DNA from: Pedobacter sp.
GTDB lineage: Bacteria > Bacteroidota > Bacteroidia > Sphingobacteriales > Sphingobacteriaceae
DNA: 64,000 nucleotides
Direction: 5' to 3'
Assembly: GCA_008015505.1 (NCBI GenBank)
Contig: SSFR01000001.1
Span: 1-64,000 of the forward strand
Part shown: piece by piece, positions 52,747 through 61,714 of the stretch
Numbering within the stretch: position 1 is the stretch's first letter
Layout: every line of letters begins with the position of its first letter
The notes under the pieces: model-generated
What the model was told of the DNA's origin: nothing
Databases searched by the model: none
The model's input: only the letters and a program-made list of their open reading frames with translations
Made by a program: the position numbers and the translations under genes

Positions 52747-54222
52747 ATGTTAAAACAAAGACTTCAGCAAAAATTGCTGCAAAAATTATCGCCCCAGCAA
52801 ATACAATTTATTAAACTATTACAGGTCCCAACAGTTTCCTTAGATGCCCGTATCAAAGAAGAACTAGAAAATAATCCTGCTTTAGAAGATTCGAGCTTGG
52901 CCAGCGCTGTTGAACTAAAAGAAGACGATTATACGGATCGCGATTTTGAAGAGCGGGTAGAAAGTGCTGAGGAAGTGCCAAATGATCAGGAAGAGTTTAA
53001 TATGGAGGACTATCTTCAAGAAGATCATAGCAATGATTATGAGTCAGCATATAGTCAACATAATGATTCTGATGAGGACCGCAAGGAAATGCCCATTCCC
53101 ATACAAAATTCTTTTCTTGAAAACCTGCAAGCTCAGCTACGTTTAGTCTCTTTAAATGATCGAGATTTAAAAATAGGGCGGCAGATTATTGGAAGTCTGG
53201 ATGATGATGGTTACTTGAGAAGACCCATTGTTTCAATTATAGATGATCTTGCTTTTTCTCAAAATATTTTTGTCCAAGAACGAGAAGTTGAAAGTGTCTT
53301 AAACATAATACAATCATTCGACCCTCATGGAGTAGGCGCACGTGATTTACAGGAGTGTTTAATGATTCAGTTGCGCAAGAAAAGACAGACACCTATTATT
53401 AAGAAAGCCATACTCATTATCAGTCAATATTTAGAGGAGTTTACTCGGAAACATTACGACAAGCTGGAAAAGCTTCTATCAATAGACTCTGATGAACTTA
53501 AACAAATTATCCATGAGATTCTGAAGCTGAACCCCAAACCTGGAGATTCTAACACTGCAACAATAAAAGAGCTACAAATTATCCCTGATTTTTATATTAC
53601 TAATAATGGGGGAAGCCTAATACTCACGTTAAATTCAAAAAATGCGCCTGAGCTTCGTATTAGTCGATCCTATCAAGAAATGCTGGAACACTATGATAAA
53701 GTGGCTCACAAGGATAAAAAATTGAAAGAGGCTGTATTATTTGTCAGACAAAAACTAGATTCAGCCAAATGGTTTATTGATGCGATCAAACAGCGACAAC
53801 AAACTTTGCTTAAAACAATGGATGCAATCATTAACTACCAATACAATTATTTTTTGACTGGTGACGAAAAAAAAATGAGACCCATGATCCTAAAAGACAT
53901 CGCAGATCGTATTGGCATGGACATATCCACCGTATCGCGTGTGGCAAATTCTAAATATGTACAAACTGAATTTGGCACCTTTCTACTAAAGTCATTTTTT
54001 TCAGAAGCCATCCAATTAGATAGTGGTGAAGAAGTATCAAATAAAGAAGTGAAGAAAATACTTCTAGAATGCATCAATAATGAAGACAAGCATCAGCCTC
54101 TAGCGGATGAAAAACTAGCTGATATCTTAAAAGAACAAGGCTACGCCATTGCCAGACGTACGATTGCCAAGTATAGGGAAGAGCTAAATATTCCAGTTGC
54201 TCGGCTTCGAAGAGAACTTTAA
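52747..54222 (+). CDS. rpoN: RNA polymerase sigma-54 factor
   Basis: A 491-residue sigma factor that needs bacterial enhancer-binding ATPases. Region I is Gln-rich (MLKQRLQQKLLQKLSPQQIQ in part) and an acidic linker follows (about 60-115). The core-binding part lies at about 120-300, and the C-terminal RpoN box (ARRTIAKYRE near residue 468) completes it. The frame is open upstream to 52696, overlapping the terminator of the cold shock gene. The ATG at 52747 gives the standard sigma-54 start and is chosen. Confidence 0.95.
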   Translation: MLKQRLQQKLLQKLSPQQIQFIKLLQVPTVSLDARIKEELENNPALEDSSLASAVELKEDDYTDRDFEERVESAEEVPNDQEEFNMEDYLQEDHSNDYESAYSQHNDSDEDRKEMPIPIQNSFLENLQAQLRLVSLNDRDLKIGRQIIGSLDDDGYLRRPIVSIIDDLAFSQNIFVQEREVESVLNIIQSFDPHGVGARDLQECLMIQLRKKRQTPIIKKAILIISQYLEEFTRKHYDKLEKLLSIDSDELKQIIHEILKLNPKPGDSNTATIKELQIIPDFYITNNGGSLILTLNSKNAPELRISRSYQEMLEHYDKVAHKDKKLKEAVLFVRQKLDSAKWFIDAIKQRQQTLLKTMDAIINYQYNYFLTGDEKKMRPMILKDIADRIGMDISTVSRVANSKYVQTEFGTFLLKSFFSEAIQLDSGEEVSNKEVKKILLECINNEDKHQPLADEKLADILKEQGYAIARRTIAKYREELNIPVARLRREL

Positions 54223-54227
54223 TGACG

Positions 54228-55229
54228 CTACCATAGCATTTGTGGACAGGTCACCCTGTATTTATTATTTAGCAATAATCCCAAAACAATCTCATGTGAA
54301 CCATTGCTCACTGTACGAAGTTGTGAAGTAGAGATGTCATATGCATAGCTAATATTCAATAACGAACTGATATTGAATCCGGCCATAGCAGAAAATGAAT
54401 CATTTTTTCGATAACCGGCGCCTAGCCAAAAAATATCTTTAAACATGGCCTTGGCATTTAAATCAACCGACACAGGTGTTGGAGAGGCATATTTAATCAT
54501 TGCCGATGGAATTAAGCTTATCTCGTCTGAAATGAAAAACTTGTATCCTCCAGTTAAATAATAATGGGGAACTTCCTGCCCTGCAATAGTGATTTTAGAA
54601 AGCGAGCCTAATAACTGTTGTACAGACGCACCTACGAAAAAAGTAGGTCCATAAAGCCATAATCCTAAACCGGCATCGGGATTGATCTTTGTTCCTAAGT
54701 TAGCAGTAGCAATTACAGCAGGGTCGTTTTGACTTACTACATCAATCTTTGAAAGATCAAGTTTATCCATAGATATTCCCCCAGAAACCCCAACCGATAA
54801 ATTTAATCGAGGAGCTAATCCCATATGATAAGCATATGTTGCATTCAAAGCAGTACTATTAAATGGGCCAGATTGATCAGTAACCACGTGAAAGCCAACA
54901 CCATGATGTGGCTCTGCAGCCATGTAGGTTTGCATATAACTTCTACTATTAGGGTTATTGCCGTTTTCCGAAAAAGAGCCAGCATTACTAGATATATAGT
55001 TTTTCCCAATTGGCGCATAGGCATAAACGAAAGAAGTGATAGGTGCTCCTGACAAGCCCACCCATTGATTTCGATACCCCGCTTTGACATCAATATATCT
55101 TTCAATTCCTGTTATGGCAGGATTAATTAGGAAGTTGTTGAAGAAATACTGAGTAAACTGTGGTCTTTGTTGCGCCACTGCATTACTTAATCGAATGAGG
55201 ATACATAAAAGTAGTAGTAATCTTCTCAT
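54228..55229 (-). CDS. PorP/SprF-family type IX secretion outer-membrane protein
   Basis: A 333-residue outer-membrane protein with a signal peptide (1-19). The mature N-terminus has RPQFTQYFFNNFLINPAITG, which is diagnostic of PorP/SprF (QPxFTQYxxNxxxxNPA). The rest is a predicted beta-barrel. These proteins take part in gliding or type IX secretion, often anchoring a specific cargo. Cargo genes are usually adjacent, but here the neighbour is a methionine sulfoxide reductase that overlaps its start by 4 bp. Convergent with rpoN. Confidence 0.87.
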   Translation of the reverse strand: MRRLLLLLCILIRLSNAVAQQRPQFTQYFFNNFLINPAITGIERYIDVKAGYRNQWVGLSGAPITSFVYAYAPIGKNYISSNAGSFSENGNNPNSRSYMQTYMAAEPHHGVGFHVVTDQSGPFNSTALNATYAYHMGLAPRLNLSVGVSGGISMDKLDLSKIDVVSQNDPAVIATANLGTKINPDAGLGLWLYGPTFFVGASVQQLLGSLSKITIAGQEVPHYYLTGGYKFFISDEISLIPSAMIKYASPTPVSVDLNAKAMFKDIFWLGAGYRKNDSFSAMAGFNISSLLNISYAYDISTSQLRTVSNGSHEIVLGLLLNNKYRVTCPQMLW

Positions 55230-56308
55230 AGATGTTTTTTTAATTTTTCACTAAATATCTTTTCAAATTTCTCAATCTTAGGCTGAATGACTAATTGGCA
55301 ATAAGGCTGTTTCTTATTGTTTTGATAATAATTCTGATGATAATCTTCCGCCTTATAAAATATGTTGAAAGACTCTACAAGAGTAAGAATGGGTTTATTA
55401 TAAACATTTTCTTTTTGTAATTCATCAATAATATCTTGAGCTATTTTTTTTTGATTTTCATTTCTAAAAAATATGACTGATCGATATTGAGGTCCTTTAT
55501 CAGCCCCCTGTTGATTTAGCGTCGTGGGATCATGTATCGTAAAAAATACTTTCAATATTTCCTCCAGACTAGTTTTTTTCTTATCAAAAGTAATCTGAAC
55601 AACTTCAGCATGCCCAGAAGTACCGGCTGATACTTGCTCATAAGTAGGATTTACAATGCTACCACCAGAATAACCCGATTCTACCGATATAACTCCTTCC
55701 AGATTTCGATAAATAGCTTCAACACACCAAAAACACCCCCCTCCTAAAGTAATCGTATCGATTGAAGCGGTAGTTTCGACTTGTCTTAAAGAGTGCTCAG
55801 GAATAAACTCCAGTGAAATAGAATTAACACAATATCTTTTCCCAGTTTTAGTAGGTCCGTCATCAAAAACATGTCCTAGATGTCCTCCACATTTGGCACA
55901 CATAATTTCGGTTCGCATCATGCCATGAGAGTGGTCGATCGCTGTGGTAATACTTCCAGCACTGATTTCTCTATCGAAGCTTGGCCAACCACAATGAGCA
56001 TCAAATTTCCCTTCAGATGAAAAAAGAGGATTCCCACAAGCACTGCATTTATAAATACCTTTTTCCTTAGTCAATAATAGCCGACCACTAAAAGGCTTCT
56101 CAGTACCTTTTTCCCTTAAAATATAGTACTGTTCGGAGGTAAGTACTTCTTTCCACTCTTGATCTGATTTCTTCATGGGGTATACTGGAGATGCTGCTGA
56201 CTGATTGTTTGATGATTTATTTTGGTCTTGCCCTTGTCCACAAGCAACTAGTACCACCATAAGATGTAGTACCAGAAAACTTTGCAAAAGTTTGACAATC
56301 TTCTTCAA
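55226..56308 (-). CDS. Bifunctional methionine sulfoxide reductase MsrB-MsrA, lipoprotein
   Basis: A 360-residue fusion with a lipoprotein signal (Cys23 in LVAC). The MsrB domain comes first (about 48-172): CSAC and CAKC zinc ligands and RYCVNS with the catalytic Cys. The MsrA domain (about 185-345) has GCFWCVEA, with the catalytic Cys, and ends with NYYQNNKKQPYC. It repairs both epimers of methionine sulfoxide in proteins outside the cytoplasm. Domain order B-A is known in other bacteria. Overlaps the porP-like gene by 4 bp and is divergent from gltA. Confidence 0.93.
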   Translation of the reverse strand: MKKIVKLLQSFLVLHLMVVLVACGQGQDQNKSSNNQSAASPVYPMKKSDQEWKEVLTSEQYYILREKGTEKPFSGRLLLTKEKGIYKCSACGNPLFSSEGKFDAHCGWPSFDREISAGSITTAIDHSHGMMRTEIMCAKCGGHLGHVFDDGPTKTGKRYCVNSISLEFIPEHSLRQVETTASIDTITLGGGCFWCVEAIYRNLEGVISVESGYSGGSIVNPTYEQVSAGTSGHAEVVQITFDKKKTSLEEILKVFFTIHDPTTLNQQGADKGPQYRSVIFFRNENQKKIAQDIIDELQKENVYNKPILTLVESFNIFYKAEDYHQNYYQNNKKQPYCQLVIQPKIEKFEKIFSEKLKKHL

Positions 56309-56425
56309 TGAGCAATTTCCATTTTTAATCTCAAGCTAAAAATGAAGATACATATTTTTGTATTTTTTCATGTATTTAATCTGTTTTTTTATCAGCCGGT
56401 CTACAAATAAGTAGGCTGATTTAGT

Positions 56426-56433
56426 TAGTTTTG
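56426..56433 (+). promoter_or_regulatory. -7 promoter element for citrate synthase
   Basis: TAGTTTTG matches TAnnTTTG and lies 24 bp before the gltA ATG. No clear -33 TTTG was seen. Confidence 0.45.
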
Positions 56434-56457
56434 CCTGAATTTTAGCGTTTACGAAGT

Positions 56458-57768
56458 ATGTCGACTTTAGCAACAATCAGCATGCAAAATCCAGCAGTAC
56501 TCAAATTAGATAACACAACGATTGATTTGCCAGTCGTTACAGGTACAGAAAATGAGAAAGCGATTGATATATCCAAGTTACGCGATACGAGTGGCTACAT
56601 TACCATAGACTCGGGGTTTAAAAATACAGGTGCTACTAAAAGTGCTATTACCTTTCTCGATGGAGAGCGTGGCATTTTGAAGTATCGGGGATATCCCATC
56701 GAGCAATTGGCAGCAAAGGCTTCATTTTTAGAGGTGGCTTACTTGCTAATTTATGGTGATTTACCAATGAAAACTCAGCTGGATGATTTCCAATTCCAGA
56801 TATCTCGCCATACATTGGTCCATGAGGACATGAAGAAATTTTTCGATGGTTTTCCGTCGAGGTCCCATCCGATGGGGCAGTTATCTTCACTGGTATGTTC
56901 TCTTTCCTCTTTTTACTCAGAATCATTAAATCCCAAGCAAACAGCAGATGAACTTAATTTGACCATCATTAAGTTATTGGCCAAGATGAGTACCATCGTT
57001 TCGTGGATTTATAAAAAGTATTTAGGGCACCCCATTGTTTATCCGCAGAACAAGTATGGCTATGTTAGCAATTTCCTTTATATGACCTTTGGGCAGCGTA
57101 CGGAGGAGGTTGAGATAGATCAGGTTATTGTTGATGCGATGAATGTACTGCTAATTTTACATGCAGATCATGAACAAAACTGTTCTACATCTACTGTGCG
57201 TATGGTTGGTTCTTCCGATTGCAATTTATATGCGTCAATATCGGCAGGTATTTCAGCACTTTGGGGTCCTTTGCATGGCGGTGCAAATCAAGCAGTAATT
57301 GAGATGCTTGAAAAAATGAAAACTGATGGCGGCGATGTTAATGTCTGGCTTAATAAAGCCAAGGACAAAGATGATAATTTCCGTTTGATGGGCTTTGGTC
57401 ATCGGGTTTATAAAAATTTTGATCCTCGGGCTAAAATTATCAAGAAAGCCTGCGATGATGTATTAAATAAGCTGGGTGTCAATGACCCTATCCTCGATAT
57501 TGCCAAAAGACTAGAAGAAGCAGCACTTAGTGATTCTTATTTTGTAGAGCGTAAATTATACCCTAATGTTGACTTTTACTCAGGCATTATTTACCGTGCT
57601 TTAGGCTTCCCTACCAATATGTTTACTGTTCTTTTCGCACTTGGCCGCTTACCCGGCTGGATTGCACAATGGAAGGAAATGCGCGAAAACAAAGAACCTA
57701 TTGGTCGACCTCGTCAAATATATGTTGGACATACCAACAGAGAGTTCATCCCGATTGAAGAACGATAG
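56458..57768 (+). CDS. gltA: Citrate synthase
   Basis: A 436-residue hexameric-type citrate synthase that condenses acetyl-CoA and oxaloacetate. DHEQNCSTSTVR and GALHG-like GPLHGGANQA carry active-site histidines. MGFGHRVYKNFDPRA contains the second His, and the catalytic Asp is in PNVDFYSGIIYRALG. Length and motifs are normal. A terminator follows at 57788. Confidence 0.96.
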   Translation: MSTLATISMQNPAVLKLDNTTIDLPVVTGTENEKAIDISKLRDTSGYITIDSGFKNTGATKSAITFLDGERGILKYRGYPIEQLAAKASFLEVAYLLIYGDLPMKTQLDDFQFQISRHTLVHEDMKKFFDGFPSRSHPMGQLSSLVCSLSSFYSESLNPKQTADELNLTIIKLLAKMSTIVSWIYKKYLGHPIVYPQNKYGYVSNFLYMTFGQRTEEVEIDQVIVDAMNVLLILHADHEQNCSTSTVRMVGSSDCNLYASISAGISALWGPLHGGANQAVIEMLEKMKTDGGDVNVWLNKAKDKDDNFRLMGFGHRVYKNFDPRAKIIKKACDDVLNKLGVNDPILDIAKRLEEAALSDSYFVERKLYPNVDFYSGIIYRALGFPTNMFTVLFALGRLPGWIAQWKEMRENKEPIGRPRQIYVGHTNREFIPIEER

Positions 57769-57787
57769 AGAGTATATATCAAAATAT

Positions 57788-57816
57788 GGCCCAAAGCACC
57801 TCACTTTGGGCCTTTT
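57788..57816 (+). terminator. Rho-independent terminator after gltA
   Basis: GGCCCAAAG pairs with CTTTGGGCC (9-bp stem, loop CACCTCA), followed by TTTT. Confidence 0.88.
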
Positions 57817-57892
57817 CGGCTAGAGTAATGATTGGATATTTTGGTTTAGCTGTAATAATTGCTTTATTTGCACAAAATTTAAAAGGTAATTA

Positions 57893-60262
57893 ATGACAAA
57901 AAATTTACTTATTGTTGAGTCTCCTGCCAAAGCTAAAACAATAGAAGGCTATCTTGGAAAAGACTTCTTGGTTAAGTCAAGTTATGGGCATATTCGCGAT
58001 TTAGTAAAAACGGACGATGCCATAGATATCAAGAACGACTTTAAACAGCATTATGAGGTACCTCCGGATAAAGTAGCAGTGGTCAATGAGTTAAAAAAAT
58101 TGGCTAAAACTGCTGAAACAATATGGCTTGCCTCCGATGAGGATCGCGAAGGGGAAGCCATATCCTGGCATCTTTTTGAGACATTAGATTTAAAAGACGA
58201 TCAAACTAAACGTATCGTTTTTCATGAGATTACCAAAAAAGCGATTCTAAAAGCAATTGAGTCGCCCAGAAAAATCAATTACAATCTGGTTAATGCCCAA
58301 CAAGCGCGACGTGTTTTAGATCGGCTAGTTGGGTTTGAGCTTTCACCAGTACTTTGGAAGAAAGTAAAGCCTTCTTTGTCTGCCGGTCGAGTACAATCTG
58401 TTGCGGTGCGTTTAATCGTTGATCGTGAACGAGAAATTAATAAGTTTAAGTCTCAGGCAACTTTCAAGGTAGTGGCTGTTTTTCTTGCAGATAAACAGAA
58501 AGAACTTTTCAAAGCAGAGCTTGATAAACGATTTGATACGGCTTCCACTGCTGAAGAGTTCTTGAAAGCAGGAGCGGAAGCAAGGTATGAGATAAAAAAT
58601 TTAGATACACGACCAGCTAAACGTAGTCCATCGGCACCCTTTACTACTTCTACCTTACAACAAGAAGCAAGTAGAAAATTGGGGTTTTCTGTAGCCCGGA
58701 CAATGTCGATTGCACAAAAACTATATGAGTCGGGAAAGATCAGCTATATGCGTACTGATTCAGTTAATCTTTCTGATTCTGCTTTAGAGGGTGCAGCTGC
58801 AGAAATTAAGTTGGCTTATGGGAGTCAATATCACCAGTTACGAAAATATAAAACAAAGTCTGCCGGTGCTCAGGAAGCGCATGAAGCTATTCGCCCAACT
58901 AGTTTCGATCAGCATACGATTGAAGGAGATACCCCTGAAAAACGTCTTTATGAACTGATCTGGAAACGCACCATTGCCTCTCAAATGACTGAAGCCCTGT
59001 TTGAAAAAACGACAGCTCGCATCAGTATATCTACCCGTAAAGAGGAATTTGTAGCTGTTGGTGAAGTGATGAAATTTGATGGATTCTTAAAAGTATATAG
59101 AGAATCGATGGATGAAGATGAGCAAGAGCCACATCTGGATGAAGATAACGGCCAAGCAATGCTACCCCCACTGAGTAAAGGCCAACGATTAAGCCTGCAG
59201 GAAATAACTGCCACACAACGCTTTTCTCGTCCAGCGGCACGGTATACCGAAGCTAGTTTAGTAAAGAAATTAGAGGAGTTGGGTATTGGTCGACCTTCTA
59301 CCTATGCTCCTACCATCTCCACGATACAAAATCGCGGCTACGTGGTTAAAGAAGACCGCGAAGGTAAACCAAGAAACTTTCAAGTACTTAAATTAAAAGA
59401 TGACAAGATTGCTTTAGAAATCAAAACAGAGATCTCAGGTGCAGAGAAAGCTAAGCTGTTCCCGACAGATATTGGCGCTGTTGTGAATGATTTTTTGGTT
59501 GAGCACTTCAATGATATCGTTGACTTTAATTTCACAGCTTCAGTTGAAAAACAATTTGACGAGATTGCCCAAGGACTTAAAAACTGGACAGAAATGCTAA
59601 AATCATTTTATAGTCCATTTCATAACGAAGTAGAGAAAACACTTCTGACCGCAAACCGAGCAAGCGGTGAGCGTTTACTGGGAAAGGATGAAGTGACAGG
59701 AAAAAAGGTATCAGTCCGTATTGGACGCTATGGGCCCTTTGTTCAACTTGGTGATGCTGCAGAAAAGGAAGAAGATGAAAAACCCCGTTATGCGAGTTTA
59801 AGACCAGGCCAAATGCTCGAAACTATTTCATTAAAAGAAGCTCTAGAATTATTCCAGCTTCCAAAAAAAATTGGAGCATTTGAAGATCAAGAAATGACTG
59901 TATCCGTGGGAAAATTTGGTCCCTATATTCGCCATAATGGTTCATTTTACTCTTTACCCAAGGGAATGGATCCTCATGATGTGACGGCAGAACAAGCCAT
60001 CAGCATCATTGAAGAAAAGCGAAAGCGGGATATAGAAAAATTGATAAAAACATTTGACGAAAATCCAGAAGCACGAATTGAGGAAGGACGCTGGGGACCT
60101 TATGTCAAATTCGGCAAATTAAACCTTAAAATTCCCAAAGACAAGGATCCAAGAAATGTCTCCTATGAAGAGGTTCTCGAGTTAGTAGCTAAAGTTGAAC
60201 ATTCATCTCAGCAAGCTTTTGGTCGCAAAAAAGTCACAAAAAATACTGTTAAAAAGAAATAA
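57893..60262 (+). CDS. topA: DNA topoisomerase I
   Basis: A 789-residue type IA topoisomerase that relaxes negative supercoils. The TOPRIM domain is at the start (LLIVESPAKAKTIEGYLG; Asp/Glu in WLASDEDREGEAISW). The catalytic Tyr lies in GKISYMRTDSVNLS (about 280-295). The C-terminal region lacks zinc-finger cysteines and has acidic, Lys-rich repeats of the TopoI-C type (for example VSVRIGRYGPFVQLGD). Length is typical of the phylum. A miniature element copy follows 18 bp later. Confidence 0.95.
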   Translation: MTKNLLIVESPAKAKTIEGYLGKDFLVKSSYGHIRDLVKTDDAIDIKNDFKQHYEVPPDKVAVVNELKKLAKTAETIWLASDEDREGEAISWHLFETLDLKDDQTKRIVFHEITKKAILKAIESPRKINYNLVNAQQARRVLDRLVGFELSPVLWKKVKPSLSAGRVQSVAVRLIVDREREINKFKSQATFKVVAVFLADKQKELFKAELDKRFDTASTAEEFLKAGAEARYEIKNLDTRPAKRSPSAPFTTSTLQQEASRKLGFSVARTMSIAQKLYESGKISYMRTDSVNLSDSALEGAAAEIKLAYGSQYHQLRKYKTKSAGAQEAHEAIRPTSFDQHTIEGDTPEKRLYELIWKRTIASQMTEALFEKTTARISISTRKEEFVAVGEVMKFDGFLKVYRESMDEDEQEPHLDEDNGQAMLPPLSKGQRLSLQEITATQRFSRPAARYTEASLVKKLEELGIGRPSTYAPTISTIQNRGYVVKEDREGKPRNFQVLKLKDDKIALEIKTEISGAEKAKLFPTDIGAVVNDFLVEHFNDIVDFNFTASVEKQFDEIAQGLKNWTEMLKSFYSPFHNEVEKTLLTANRASGERLLGKDEVTGKKVSVRIGRYGPFVQLGDAAEKEEDEKPRYASLRPGQMLETISLKEALELFQLPKKIGAFEDQEMTVSVGKFGPYIRHNGSFYSLPKGMDPHDVTAEQAISIIEEKRKRDIEKLIKTFDENPEARIEEGRWGPYVKFGKLNLKIPKDKDPRNVSYEEVLELVAKVEHSSQQAFGRKKVTKNTVKKK

Positions 60263-60280
60263 GGTAGCGTTGGAACTACT

Positions 60281-60395
60281 GAGCTTGTTTAAAGTTTATT
60301 TTATGAAGCTATTGCAGGTTATTTTTGAGCGAAAAAATCTAACGAAATTGCAGCCAAAAAGAACCAATAAAATCAAATAAATTTTAAACAAGCTC
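60281..60395. repeat. 115-bp internally deleted miniature element, copy F
   Basis: The left end GAGCTTGTTTAAAGTTTAT and right end ATAAATTTTAAACAAGCTC are present, but about 45 bp around the centre are missing relative to copy A. The left interior (TTATTTTTGAGCGAAA) and right interior (AACGAAATTGCAGCCAAAA) match copy A. Confidence 0.8.
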
Positions 60396-60412
60396 ATCGA
60401 TAAAGCTAACAA

Positions 60413-60817
60413 ATGAAGAAGGATCTACCAGAAAATATCGTTAAAAATGTAGCTATTGCTGTTGTGCTAGATTATGATACCCCGGAAGAGCGAAGCTGGA
60501 GCGTTTATCTGATCAATTTAAAACATGAGTCAATTCATACTGTATTAGTAAGCTCGAAGGGGTATGGCACTAAGAATGGAGAAGAAGTGAAAACATCTAT
60601 TTTACGCCACTCAATAGGTGATATAGGAGCCCAAGATTATGCTTTGATTGAAGTAATTGACGAACAAGTTTTCGGTCTAACCAATGAATATTGGTTAAGC
60701 TACTATATGGATGGTCAGATTTATGATAGAAAATTTATTTTTCTTCCCGAAAGTATAGTTGAATCTAATATGATCCGCATTCCTGTATTAAATAAAGCAG
60801 GAGTGATGATTAGCTAA
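60413..60817 (+). CDS. Conserved-looking protein of unknown function between two repeat copies
   Basis: A 134-residue, all-cytoplasmic protein (no signal or membrane segment). It begins MKKDLPENIVKNVAIAVVLD and contains WSVYLINLKHESIHTVLVSS and YGTKNGEEVKTSILRH. It reads like a compact beta-rich domain. I recall similar short proteins in Bacteroidota, sometimes mislabelled as a tRNA synthetase subunit, but I cannot name a function. It lies 17 bp after copy F of the miniature element and 1 bp before copy G. Confidence 0.7.
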   Translation: MKKDLPENIVKNVAIAVVLDYDTPEERSWSVYLINLKHESIHTVLVSSKGYGTKNGEEVKTSILRHSIGDIGAQDYALIEVIDEQVFGLTNEYWLSYYMDGQIYDRKFIFLPESIVESNMIRIPVLNKAGVMIS

Positions 60818-60818
60818 A

Positions 60819-60979
60819 GAGCTTGTCTAAAGTTTATTTTATCTTGCTCTTTTGGTTCTTTTTGGCTGCAATTTCGTTCGATTTTTTCACCATAGTGCCC
60901 TGCTATGGATCCAAAATCCGCCTCATTTCGCTCAAAAATAACCTGCAATAGCTTCATAAAATAAACTTTAGACAAGCTC
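60819..60979. repeat. 161-bp miniature palindromic element, copy G (inverted)
   Basis: Ends GAGCTTGTCTAAAGTTTAT and ATAAACTTTAGACAAGCTC are identical to those of copy A. Length is 161 bp. Interior sequences (GGTTCTTTTTGGCTGCAAT; CGCCTCATTTCGCTC) match the reverse complement of copy A closely. It begins one base after the stop of the unknown gene. Confidence 0.85.
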
Positions 60980-61021
60980 AAAGATAAAAATGTATGACCT
61001 TGGATTAAAAGAAAATAAAAC

Positions 61022-61657
61022 ATGAAAAAATTAATTCTACTATCACTGGCTTTTTTGGCTTCGGCCTACTCATTTGCACAGCGGGGAATTACTGATCCGA
61101 AAATTAATTTTGGGATCAAAGTGGGTGCTACATTCCCCACATTTTCAGTTTCAGGCGCTAATACTACCGGAATAGCATCATCTTCGCTTGCATCCTACTA
61201 TGCGAGTGCTTTAGTGAGTATACACATTATTGATGGCATGCATGTGCAACCGGGCCTATCCTTGGTTGGGAAGGGTGCAAGTTTGAATATTCCAGGAGAA
61301 GGAACAACTGAGTTATCTCCTTTATACCTAGAAGTCCCTTTGAACTTTGTCATTTCACGTAATTTTTGGATCGGAAAAGTATTTGCTGGAGCTGGACCCT
61401 ATTGGGGATTTCCACTCAGTGGAAAACTAAAAGTAGCCGGCTTGCCAGATACAGATCTTAAATTTGGTCCAGAAGTGAATGATCATATTAAATCATCTGA
61501 TTTTGGCTTTAACTTTCTGTTAGGCTATCAACTAAAGAATGGACTTAATATTAGCGGGGGATATGGTTTAGGACTAACAAATGTGCAATCCAATGGTAGT
61601 ATTGACAAATCATATAAAAACAGAGCCCTCTCAATAGGACTAGGCTTCTTATTCTAG
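61022..61657 (+). CDS. Outer-membrane beta-barrel protein (PorT-like)
   Basis: A 211-residue protein with a signal peptide (1-20, ending FAQR) and a predicted eight-strand barrel (for example INFGIKVGATFPTF and GLSIGLGFLF-like end LSIGLGFLF). The PorT/OmpW-type domain is common in Bacteroidota. No specific function is evident. It stands alone between copy G of the repeat and prfB. Confidence 0.8.
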   Translation: MKKLILLSLAFLASAYSFAQRGITDPKINFGIKVGATFPTFSVSGANTTGIASSSLASYYASALVSIHIIDGMHVQPGLSLVGKGASLNIPGEGTTELSPLYLEVPLNFVISRNFWIGKVFAGAGPYWGFPLSGKLKVAGLPDTDLKFGPEVNDHIKSSDFGFNFLLGYQLKNGLNISGGYGLGLTNVQSNGSIDKSYKNRALSIGLGFLF

Positions 61658-61701
61658 AGATGACAAACCTCTAGTCTAGCCGATCATCCATGGCAATTTT
61701 G

Positions 61702-61709
61702 TAACTTCG
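61702..61709 (+). promoter_or_regulatory. -7 promoter element for prfB
   Basis: TAACTTCG is one base from TAnnTTTG and ends 5 bp before the prfB ATG. A leaderless or near-leaderless transcript would result, as for bshC. Confidence 0.4.
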
Positions 61710-61714
61710 CCGCC

